Of a stretch of DNA of 12,711 nucleotides, positions 4,898 to 11,847 are shown in pieces. Numbering within the stretch: position 1 is the stretch's first letter; every line of letters begins with the position of its first letter. This stretch comes from an uncultured Microbacteriaceae bacterium. Lineage in GTDB: Bacteria; Actinomycetota; Actinomycetes; Actinomycetales; Microbacteriaceae. Made by a program: the position numbers and the translations under genes. The DNA lies in contig CAMLMQ010000071.1 of NCBI GenBank assembly GCA_946481135.1, positions 1 to 12,711 of the forward strand, in the 5' to 3' direction. The notes under the pieces were generated by a model. That model saw only the letters and a program-made list of their open reading frames with translations, had not been told where the DNA came from and made no database searches.

Positions 4898-6449
4898 AGC
4901 CCCGCGCCCGCCCCGGCTGCTCGTGCTGTGGTGCCCCGACTGGCCGGTGCACGCGCATGCCGCGGCGGAGCGACTGCCGGCGGCGACCCCGGTCGCCCTC
5001 CTCGAGAAGAACCTCGTGCTCGCCTGCTCCGCCGCCGCCCGCGCCGAGGGGGTGCGACGGGGCATGCGGCAGCGCGAGGCGCAGGCGCGCTGCCCCGGGC
5101 TGCGGATGCTGCGCTACGACCCCGCCCTCGACGCCCGGGCGTTCGAGCCCGTGCTCGCGGCGCTCGAAGGCGCGCTCCCCGGCGTGCATCCGCTGCGCCC
5201 CGGCATGCTCGCGGTGCGCGCCCGCGGCCCGGCCCGGTACTACGGCGGCGAACGGGCCGCCGCGTTCGCCCTGCTCGGCACGCTCGCCGAACTCGGGGTG
5301 CCGGCTGCGCGCGCCGGCATCGCCGACGGTCTCTTCGCGGCGGAGCGGGCCGCCCGGCTGGTCACCCCCGGGGCGGATCCGGTCACGATCGTGCCGTCGG
5401 GCGACACCGCCGCCTTCCTCGCCCCCCTGCCCGTGGCGCTGCTCGACGACCCCGAGCTCGTCTCCCTGCTCCCCCGCCTCGGCATCCGCACCCTCGGGCA
5501 GTTCGCCGCCCTCGCCGAGTCCGACGTCGCGGCGCGGTTCGGTCCGCTCGGGGCGCGACTGCACGCCCTCGCCGCGGGGCGCGATCCCCGCCCGGCGACG
5601 CCGCGCATCCCCCCGCGCGACGTCGAGACGGGCGTCGACTTCGAGCCGCCGCTCGACCGCGCCGACCAGGTCGCCTTCGGCATGCGCACGGCGGCCGAGC
5701 GGTTCCTCGACGACCTGCTGCAGCAGCGCCTGGTGTGCACGGCGCTGCGGGTCGAGCTCGTCGGCGCCGACGGCGAGGCGAGCGAGCGGGTGTGGCTGCA
5801 TCCGCGGTCGTTCACGGCGGCGGAGATCGTCGACCGGGTGCGCTGGCAGCTCGACGCCGGCACGCGGGCGGCCGGCGAGTTGCGCTCCCCCGTCGCCCGG
5901 GTGCGGCTGACGCCCGACGCCGTCGACCCGGTGGGAGCGCATGAGCGCGGCATCTGGGGCACGGGACCCGACGAGGGCGTGCACTCCGGGCTGTCCCGTG
6001 TGCAGGGGCTTCTCGGGCACGAGGGCGTCGGCCTCCCCGTGCCGACGGGGGGCCGGATGCCGGCCGACCGTCAGCAGCGCGTCGCGTGGGGCGATCGGCC
6101 GGTCGTGGCGCGCGACCCGCGCAAGCCCTGGCCGGGCGCGGTGCCGCCGCCGCATCCCGCGACCGTCTACGAGGTGCCGCGCGAGATCGCGGTCGAGGAT
6201 GTGCGGGGCCGGCCGGTCGCGGTGACCGAGCGCGGGGTGCTCTCCGCCTCCCCCGCGGTGCTCGTGTCGCCGACCGGCGCCCGCCGCGACCTCACCGCGT
6301 GGGCCGGGCCGTGGCCGCTGCAGGAGCGCTGGTGGGATGCGGCGACGGCGCGCACGGCCCACCGGTTCCAGGTGGTGGATGCGCACGGCGAGGCGTGGCT
6401 GCTCGTGCTCGACGAGCGGGGGTGGTGGGCCCATGGCCGGTATGACTGA
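4890..6449 (+). CDS. imuB: ImuB, catalytically inactive Y-family polymerase homologue
   Basis: A 519-residue protein matching ImuB, the non-catalytic Y-family member that links the beta clamp, ImuA' and DnaE2 in translesion synthesis. The N-terminal strand reads RLLVLWCPDWPVHA (9-22), where active polymerases have the catalytic Asp motif. The region of the second acidic motif reads LRPGMLAVRARGPARYYGG (102-120), without the SxDE pair, so no polymerase activity is expected. The thumb/HhH region is LPRLGIRTLGQFAAL (194-208), and the little-finger region lies around 245-345. The clamp-binding position reads ERGIWG (352-357), lacking the usual Gln. The C-terminal ImuB-specific part includes RVQGLLGHEGV (370-380) and WPLQERWWD (475-483). 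It starts at the ATG inside the LexA box and ends 4 nt before the convergent GNAT gene. Confidence 0.95.
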   Translation: MFEAPRPPRLLVLWCPDWPVHAHAAAERLPAATPVALLEKNLVLACSAAARAEGVRRGMRQREAQARCPGLRMLRYDPALDARAFEPVLAALEGALPGVHPLRPGMLAVRARGPARYYGGERAAAFALLGTLAELGVPAARAGIADGLFAAERAARLVTPGADPVTIVPSGDTAAFLAPLPVALLDDPELVSLLPRLGIRTLGQFAALAESDVAARFGPLGARLHALAAGRDPRPATPRIPPRDVETGVDFEPPLDRADQVAFGMRTAAERFLDDLLQQRLVCTALRVELVGADGEASERVWLHPRSFTAAEIVDRVRWQLDAGTRAAGELRSPVARVRLTPDAVDPVGAHERGIWGTGPDEGVHSGLSRVQGLLGHEGVGLPVPTGGRMPADRQQRVAWGDRPVVARDPRKPWPGAVPPPHPATVYEVPREIAVEDVRGRPVAVTERGVLSASPAVLVSPTGARRDLTAWAGPWPLQERWWDAATARTAHRFQVVDAHGEAWLLVLDERGWWAHGRYD

Positions 6450-6453
6450 GCGG

Positions 6454-7041
6454 TCAGAGCTCGCGGCGCATGATCCAGCGGGTGCGGTGCCCGGCGTGGG
6501 CGGTGGTCTCGACGGCCCGTTCGAAGCCGTGCGCCTCGAACAGGTCGGTCGTGCCGACGTATCCCGAGATCACGTCGATGCGGTCGCCGCCGACTTCGGC
6601 CGGGTAGCCCTCGACGACCTCCGCGCCCGAGCGGCGCGCGTGCTCGACGGCACCGTCGAGCAGGTGGTGCATGAGCCCCTGCCGGCGGTACCCGGCGCGC
6701 ACGACGAAGCACACGATCGACCACGCGTCGCGGTCGTCGAGGAACGGGATCGTGCGCGAGTTCATGAGCCGCCGGTGGGTCGAGCGCGGGGCGACCGAGC
6801 ACCAGCCGGCGACCTCCCCGTCGACGTAGACGAGCACCCCCGGGCCGGGCTCCGTCGCGCACTCGCGCTGCATGTACGCGGGGCGTTCGGCGTTGGAGAC
6901 GCGGGCGTCGCGGTAGCTCATGCACCAGCATCCGCCGCCGCCGGGCTTCTTGACCCCGACGACCTCGGCGAAGTCGTCGTAGCGGCCGACCGCGGAGCGC
7001 ACCTCGATCGTCGACTCGGCGGTGACCCGGGGCTGCGCCAT
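6454..7041 (-). CDS. GNAT-family N-acetyltransferase
   Basis: A 195-residue protein with the GNAT acetyl-CoA fold. LVYVDGEVAGWCSVAPR near 69-85 forms the central strands. IVCFVVRAGYRRQGLMHHLLDGAVEHAR near 108-135 contains the acetyl-CoA pyrophosphate-binding R/QxxGxx motif. VGTTDLFEAHGFERAVET near 161-178 is the usual last motif. The N-terminal GGGGCWCMSYR near 34-44 is typical of a subgroup of actinobacterial GNATs; the substrate is unknown. It lies on the opposite strand between imuB and dnaE2, with stops 4 nt apart on the imuB side, and its ATG (7041-7039) sits 28 nt from the dnaE2 start. TAGGCT (7053-7048) ends 6 nt upstream, again a leaderless arrangement. A role in mutagenesis is not indicated. 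Confidence 0.92.
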   Translation of the reverse strand: MAQPRVTAESTIEVRSAVGRYDDFAEVVGVKKPGGGGCWCMSYRDARVSNAERPAYMQRECATEPGPGVLVYVDGEVAGWCSVAPRSTHRRLMNSRTIPFLDDRDAWSIVCFVVRAGYRRQGLMHHLLDGAVEHARRSGAEVVEGYPAEVGGDRIDVISGYVGTTDLFEAHGFERAVETTAHAGHRTRWIMRREL

Positions 7042-7047
7042 GGGGGC

Positions 7048-7053
7048 AGCCTA
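7048..7053 (-). promoter_or_regulatory. -10 element of the GNAT gene, leaderless
   Basis: TAGGCT on the minus strand fits TANNNT and ends 6 nt before the ATG at 7041; no Shine-Dalgarno is present on that strand. It occupies the same 28-bp gap that holds the dnaE2 ribosome-binding site on the plus strand. Confidence 0.45.
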
Positions 7054-7054
7054 C

Positions 7055-7062
7055 GAGGGGGG
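7055..7062 (+). promoter_or_regulatory. Ribosome-binding site of dnaE2
   Basis: GAGGGGGG lies 7 nt before ATG 7070 and decides between this start and the in-frame ATG at 7040. dnaE2 is thus likely to have a leadered message, unlike imuA' and imuB. Confidence 0.6.
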
Positions 7063-7069
7063 CACTGAC

Positions 7070-10000
7070 ATGGGGTGGCACAACCCGCCCTACGACTGGA
7101 GCGAGCTGGAGCGGCGGATGTCGGGGCAGGCGCCCCGGCCCGACGGCGCGACGGCGCACCATCACCGCCCGACGTATGTGGCGCCCGAGCTCGCATCTCC
7201 CGACGAGCCGGTGGTGCCCTACGCCGAGCTGCACGCCCATTCCGCGTACTCCTTCCTCGACGGAGCGTCGATGCCCGAGCACCTCGTCGAGGAGGCGACC
7301 CGCCTGCGTCTGGAGGCGATCGCGCTCACCGACCACGACGGCTTCTACGGAGCGGTGCGGTTCGCCGAGGCCGCCCTCGCCCACGGCATGCCGAGCGTCT
7401 ACGGGGCGGAGCTCTCGCTCGGGCTGCGCACCCCGCAGAACGGCATCCCCGACCCCGAGGGCGCCCACCTGCTCGTGCTCGCGCGCGGCGTCGAGGGCTA
7501 CCACCGGCTGTCGAAGGCGATCACGACGGCGCACCTCTCCGGCGGCGAGAAGGGGCGCCCGGTGTACGACCTCGACGCGCTCGGTGATCTCGCGGAAGGC
7601 ACGTGGGCGGTGCTCTCGGGATGCCGCAAGGGCACCGTGCGCCAGGCGCTGGCCGCGCACGGCCGGTCGGGTGCCCGGCGCGAGCTCGTCGCCCTCGTCG
7701 AGCGGTTCGGGCGCGACAACGTCGTCGTGGAGCTCACCGACCGCGGTGACCCCCTCGACTCCGACCGCAACGACGCCCTCGCCGAGCTCGCCGCCGAGCT
7801 GGGGTTGCCGATCGTCGCGACCGGCAACGTGCACTACGCCCGACCCGAACGCGCCCCCCTCGCGACCGCCCTCGCCGCCGTGCGCGCGCGGTCGAGCCTC
7901 GACGAGCACGAGCCGTGGCTGCCGGCCGCGGGCGGCGCCTACCTGCGCTCCGGATACGAGATGCACCGGCGGTTCGCCCGTTTCCCGGGGGCGGTCGCCC
8001 ACTCGGTCGTCCTCGCCCGGGAGACGGCCTTCGCGCTGCGCAGTGCGACGCCGCGGCTGCCGCAGCTCGACGTGCCCGACGGGCTCACCCTCATGCAGTG
8101 GCTCGCGCGGGAGACCTGGCGCGGGGCGGCCGAGAAGTACGGTCCCGACCTTCCGGAGGGCCACCGGCGGCGCCTGCAGAGCGAACTCGACGTGATCGAG
8201 GCGAAGGACTTCCCCGGCTACTTCCTGCTCGTCAAGGACATCGTCGACTTCGCGAAGGCCCGGGGCATCCTCTGTCAGGGCCGCGGCAGCGCGGCGTCGA
8301 GCGCGGTCTGCTACGTGCTCGGCATCACCGCGATCGACGCGATCTTCTACGAGCTGCCGTTCGAGCGGTTCCTGTCGAGCATCCGGGACGAGGAACCCGA
8401 CATCGACGTCGACTTCGACGCCCGTCGCCGGGAGGACGTCATCCAGTACGTCTACGAGCGTTACGGACGCGAGAACGCCGCCCAGGTGGCCAACGTCGTC
8501 ACCTACACGCCGCGCAACGCGGTGCGCGACATGGCGAAGGCGCTCGGGCACGGCCCCGGCCAGCAGGATGCCTGGTCGAAGCGGCTGGAGCGCTGGGGCG
8601 ACCCGGTCGTCGAAGACCTGCGCGACATCCCGCGGACCGTGCTCGACCTCTCGGGCGAGCTGCTCGGCTTCCCGCGGCACCTCGGCATCCACTCCGGCGG
8701 CATGGTGATGACCGAGCGTCCCATCGGCGAGGTGGTGCCGATCGAGCACGCACGCATGGACGGGCGCACGGTGCTGCAGTGGGAGAAGGACGACTGCGCC
8801 TGGATGGGGCTCGTCAAGTTCGACCTGCTGGGGCTCGGGATGCTCTCCGCCCTCCAGCACTCGTTCGACTGCATCCGCGACGCCTTCGGTCGTGAGCTCA
8901 CGCTCGCGGGCCTCCCCAAGGAGGAGGAGGCCACCTACGACGCGCTGTGCCGCGCCGACGCGATCGGCGTTTTCCAGGTGGAGAGCCGCGCCCAGATGGG
9001 GCTCCTTCCCCGGTTGCAACCCCGCCGCTTCTACGACCTCGTCATCCAGATCGCGCTCATCCGCCCCGGTCCGATCCAGGGTGGGGCCGTGCACCCGTTC
9101 GTGCGGAGGAAGCTCGGCGAACCGTTCGCGTACCTCCACCCCGAACTCGAGCCGATCCTCGACAAGACCTTCGGTGTGCCGGTCTTCCAGGAGCAGGTGC
9201 TGAAGATCGCGCGCGACCTCGGCGGGCTCGACGCGGAGGAGGCCGACCTGCTGCGCCGATCGCTCGGCAGCAAGCGGGGCAAGGTGCGCATCGAGTCGCT
9301 GCGCGCGAAGCTCGAGCGGGGCCTGCGGGCTAAGGGACTCGACGACACCGGGATCGCCACGATCTACGGACAGATCCAGGCGTTCGCGAACTTCGGGTTC
9401 GCCGAGAGCCACGCGCTGTCGTTCGCGCTGCTCGTCTACGCCTCGTCGTGGGTGAAGCTGCACTATCCGGCGGCGTTCCTCGCCGGGCTGCTGCGGGCGC
9501 AGCCGATGGGGTTCTACTCCCCCGCGACGCTCGTCGCCGACGCGCGTCGGCACGGGGTCGAGGTGCGGCGTCCCGACATCCTGCGGTCGGGGGTCTTCGC
9601 GGTGCTGGAGCCCGTCGCGGAGTGCCCCGTCGCGGGCGGCCCGGATCCGGTCGCGGAGACCGGACTCGACGCGTGCCTCGGCGTGCAGCCGCCCGTGGCG
9701 GAGCGCTTCGACCGCGAGGCTCCCGACACCGGACCCGCGCACCGCCGCGACGGCGACACCGCCGTGCGGCTCGGTCTCGCGGGGGTGCGCGGCATCGGCG
9801 AGACCGTCGCCGCGCGCATCGTGGCCGAACGGGAGGCGCACGGACCGTTCACGTCGATGGAGCAGCTCGTGCGGCGCGTGGGTCTCACGGCGGCGCAACT
9901 GGAGGCGCTCGCCACCGCCGACGCGTTCGAGCCGTTCGGCCTCGATCGCCGCGAGGCGCTCTGGCGGGCCGGGGCGGCGGCGGGCGACCGCGCCGAGTTC

Positions 10001-10462
10001 CTGCCCTCGACGGTCGTGACCGTGCAGCCTCCGCTGTTCACCGACCCGACGTCGTTCGAGACGCTGCGCGACGACCTCTGGGCGACGGGGATCTCGGTGG
10101 ACGATCATCCGGTCGCCCACCTCCGGCCCGCGCTCGACGAGCGCGGGGTGCTGCCGTCGGAGGCGTTGCGCCGTCACGAGCCGGGACGCCGGGTGGAGGT
10201 CGCGGGACTCGTGACGCATCGGCAGCGCCCGGGAACGGCGAGCGGGATGACGTTCATGAACCTCGAGGACGAGCACGGCTGGGTGAACGTCATCTGCTCG
10301 GTCGGCGTCTGGAAGCGCTACCGACGCATCGCCCGGGAGTCGCCTGCGCTGCTCGTGCGCGGCATCCTCGAACGATCCCCGGAGGGGGTCACCAACCTCG
10401 TCGCGGACGCCTTCGAGCCGCTCAGCGCGGGGGTGCTGCATCGCTCGCGCGACTTCCACTGA
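7070..10462 (+). CDS. dnaE2: DnaE2, error-prone C-family DNA polymerase III alpha
   Basis: A 1130-residue protein with the DnaE2 layout. The N-terminal MGWHNPPYDWSELERRMSG opening is typical of actinobacterial DnaE2. A PHP domain from about 50 contains HAHS (55-58) and TDHDG (87-91). The polymerase palm has PDIDVDF (443-449), giving catalytic Asp446 and Asp448, and VKFDLLGLG with the third Asp at 585. A tandem HhH segment, GVRGIGETVAARI, begins near 904. A C-terminal OB domain spans about 1040-1105 and ends in SRDFH, a common DnaE2 terminus. It is slightly longer than mycobacterial DnaE2, partly through a Pro/Ala/Glu-rich stretch around 845-895. The enzyme should extend past lesions with ImuA' and ImuB. 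The start is set by the Shine-Dalgarno at 7055-7062. No LexA box is visible in the preceding 120 bp. A hairpin follows the stop. Confidence 0.97.
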   Translation: MGWHNPPYDWSELERRMSGQAPRPDGATAHHHRPTYVAPELASPDEPVVPYAELHAHSAYSFLDGASMPEHLVEEATRLRLEAIALTDHDGFYGAVRFAEAALAHGMPSVYGAELSLGLRTPQNGIPDPEGAHLLVLARGVEGYHRLSKAITTAHLSGGEKGRPVYDLDALGDLAEGTWAVLSGCRKGTVRQALAAHGRSGARRELVALVERFGRDNVVVELTDRGDPLDSDRNDALAELAAELGLPIVATGNVHYARPERAPLATALAAVRARSSLDEHEPWLPAAGGAYLRSGYEMHRRFARFPGAVAHSVVLARETAFALRSATPRLPQLDVPDGLTLMQWLARETWRGAAEKYGPDLPEGHRRRLQSELDVIEAKDFPGYFLLVKDIVDFAKARGILCQGRGSAASSAVCYVLGITAIDAIFYELPFERFLSSIRDEEPDIDVDFDARRREDVIQYVYERYGRENAAQVANVVTYTPRNAVRDMAKALGHGPGQQDAWSKRLERWGDPVVEDLRDIPRTVLDLSGELLGFPRHLGIHSGGMVMTERPIGEVVPIEHARMDGRTVLQWEKDDCAWMGLVKFDLLGLGMLSALQHSFDCIRDAFGRELTLAGLPKEEEATYDALCRADAIGVFQVESRAQMGLLPRLQPRRFYDLVIQIALIRPGPIQGGAVHPFVRRKLGEPFAYLHPELEPILDKTFGVPVFQEQVLKIARDLGGLDAEEADLLRRSLGSKRGKVRIESLRAKLERGLRAKGLDDTGIATIYGQIQAFANFGFAESHALSFALLVYASSWVKLHYPAAFLAGLLRAQPMGFYSPATLVADARRHGVEVRRPDILRSGVFAVLEPVAECPVAGGPDPVAETGLDACLGVQPPVAERFDREAPDTGPAHRRDGDTAVRLGLAGVRGIGETVAARIVAEREAHGPFTSMEQLVRRVGLTAAQLEALATADAFEPFGLDRREALWRAGAAAGDRAEFLPSTVVTVQPPLFTDPTSFETLRDDLWATGISVDDHPVAHLRPALDERGVLPSEALRRHEPGRRVEVAGLVTHRQRPGTASGMTFMNLEDEHGWVNVICSVGVWKRYRRIARESPALLVRGILERSPEGVTNLVADAFEPLSAGVLHRSRDFH

Positions 10463-10463
10463 G

Positions 10464-10491
10464 CACCGCTCGAACCCCGTTCGGAGCGGTG
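10464..10491 (+). terminator. Hairpin after dnaE2, probable terminator
   Basis: CACCGCTCGAAC (10464-10475) pairs with GTTCGGAGCGGTG (10479-10491) with one bulged G around a CCC loop, starting 1 nt after the dnaE2 stop. No T tract follows directly, though a TTTGT occurs 11 nt later after a small ACCGATCGGT palindrome. Position and stability suggest termination or 3'-end protection. Confidence 0.6.
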
Positions 10492-10545
10492 GACCGATCG
10501 GTTTGTCACGAGAAAGGGGACACGCCCCGCGGCCCCGGGCGGCGT

Positions 10546-10581
10546 TACTCTGAGGCTCGGAACTCCGACCCACCCGAAGGG
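10546..10581 (+). promoter_or_regulatory. Putative promoter and RBS of the SGNH-like/GAF gene
   Basis: TACTCT (10546-10551) fits TANNNT and would give a leader of about 33 nt. GAAGGG (10576-10581) is a ribosome site 9 nt before ATG 10591. A -35 is not convincing; TTGTCA at 10503-10508 is too far away. The rest of the 128-bp gap holds only the upstream hairpin and GC-rich sequence. Confidence 0.4.
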
Positions 10582-10590
10582 CTGACGACC

Positions 10591-11847
10591 ATGCCGTCGA
10601 TGCTGCGCGCCGTGCTGCGGGCCTGGTATGCCCTGCGCCTGCTGCGGCTGCGGCACGTCCCGCGCCCGCAGGACTCGGCGGTGACACGCACGGGCGATCC
10701 CCGCGCCGACCGCGTGCTCGTGATCGGCAACGGATTCACCCACGGCTGGGGCCTGACGTCGCATCGCCAGGCGCTCACCGGACGCCTCGCCGACGCGATC
10801 GCCGATCGCACCGGTCGCGGGTGCGATCTGGATGTCGTGGGCGCCGAGTCGATGAACATGCGGTCCGCCCGCGACTGGGTCGGCGACCGCGATCTGAGCG
10901 ACGTCGACGCGGTCGTGGTCATGGTCGGGGCCAACGACGCCCTGCGTCGCACGCCGGTCGCCGACTGGCAGCGGGGACTCGGCGACCTGCTCTCGACCGT
11001 CGTGCCCCGACTGCGCGAGGAGGCGAGCGTGCTCGTCGTCGGCATCCCGCCGCTGCGCGCGCTCACCCCGTTCGCGGGGGTCGTCGCGCGGCTCGCGGAG
11101 GGGCAGCGCGAGCGGCTCAACGCCGCGGCCACCTGGACCGCCGAACTCCACGGTGTGGCGCACCTCGACATCCGCGAGCTCACCCCCGACGTCCACGATC
11201 GGTTCTCCGCCGCATCCGTCGCGGCTCAGCTCGGCTCGCGCATCGCCGCGGAGCTCGCGCCGGCTCTCGTGGCGGCACGGCCGGATCCCGAGCCCCGGGC
11301 GCCTCAGGCCGACCCCGTCTGGCAGTGGAGCGGGGCCGAGGAGGTCGTCGCGCTCGCGGCCCGCGGCGGGTCGCCCGTGCTGCGACGTCTCGCCGAGACC
11401 GCGCAGAAGGTCTTCAAGGTCGAGCTCGCGGTGGTCAGCCTCGTCAACGGCGACCGGCTCTACTACGGCAACAACACCGACGTCATGCCCGAGTCGGTGC
11501 CGCTGCAGCTGTCGTTCTGCCGGTACACGGTCGCCGACGAGGCGCCGGTCGTGATCCCGAACGTCCGTGCCGACGCGCGGTTCGCCGACAATCCGCTCGT
11601 CGACCTCTCGTTCATCAACTTCTACGCCGGCTACCCGCTGCGCGCCTCCGACGGCACCGTCATCGGGTCGTTCTGCCTGCAGGGCTCGCGCGCGCGGTCG
11701 CACGACGCGGTCTCGATCGAGGCATTGCGTGGACTCGCGCTGCAGGCCGAGGCCGAGCTGCGTCGCTTCGAGACGCACGCCGGGGCGCCGCCCACCCCGA
11801 CCGGGCCCGCCTACTCCTTCGACGCGGAGCCGGTGCCCAACCCCTGA
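10591..11847 (+). CDS. SGNH-hydrolase-like domain (degenerate) fused to GAF domain
   Basis: A 418-residue two-domain protein. Residues 1-25 form a basic amphipathic stretch (MLRAVLRAWYALRLLRLRHV). Residues 41-225 have an SGNH/GDSL-hydrolase-like fold: VLVIGNGFTHGWG (42-54) aligns with the GDS block, and VVMVGANDAL (109-118) with the GxND block. The nucleophile position is Gly48 (GNG instead of GDS). The C-terminal DxxH block reads DVHDRFSAAS (200-209) with no His at the expected place, so esterase activity is unlikely. Residues 255-392 are a GAF domain, with SFCRYTVADEAPVVIPNVRA (308-327), INFYAGYPL (342-350) and IGSFCLQGS (358-366). No output domain, HTH or kinase is present. The protein may be a cytosolic or membrane-surface sensor. 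It ends inside the convergent MpaB-like gene (37-bp overlap). Confidence 0.85.
   Translation: MPSMLRAVLRAWYALRLLRLRHVPRPQDSAVTRTGDPRADRVLVIGNGFTHGWGLTSHRQALTGRLADAIADRTGRGCDLDVVGAESMNMRSARDWVGDRDLSDVDAVVVMVGANDALRRTPVADWQRGLGDLLSTVVPRLREEASVLVVGIPPLRALTPFAGVVARLAEGQRERLNAAATWTAELHGVAHLDIRELTPDVHDRFSAASVAAQLGSRIAAELAPALVAARPDPEPRAPQADPVWQWSGAEEVVALAARGGSPVLRRLAETAQKVFKVELAVVSLVNGDRLYYGNNTDVMPESVPLQLSFCRYTVADEAPVVIPNVRADARFADNPLVDLSFINFYAGYPLRASDGTVIGSFCLQGSRARSHDAVSIEALRGLALQAEAELRRFETHAGAPPTPTGPAYSFDAEPVPNP

Noticed and set aside
6519..6541. GTTCGA ... TCGAAC half-sites upstream of dnaE2
   Set aside because: The half-sites are in the wrong order for a LexA box, are 11 bp apart, and encode conserved GNAT residues (Phe-Glu repeated). 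They also lie over 500 bp from dnaE2.
7040..7069. Earlier in-frame starts for dnaE2 (ATG 7040 and further upstream)
   Set aside because: ATG 7070 has a Shine-Dalgarno 7 nt upstream and gives the MGW opening seen in DnaE2 proteins. The 7040 start overlaps the GNAT start codon and adds a non-conserved Gly-rich stretch.
10466..10489. SOS-box-like TCGAAC-CCC-GTTCGG after dnaE2
   Set aside because: Half-sites are 3 rather than 4 bases apart and the right half is imperfect. The bases form part of a longer hairpin right after the dnaE2 stop, better explained as a terminator.
6167..10687. Very long open frame antisense to imuB, GNAT and dnaE2, and a similar one over 998-2572
   Set aside because: These are side effects of GC-saturated third codon positions. 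The translations are low-complexity Arg/Ala/Pro/Glu and the other strand encodes clear protein families.
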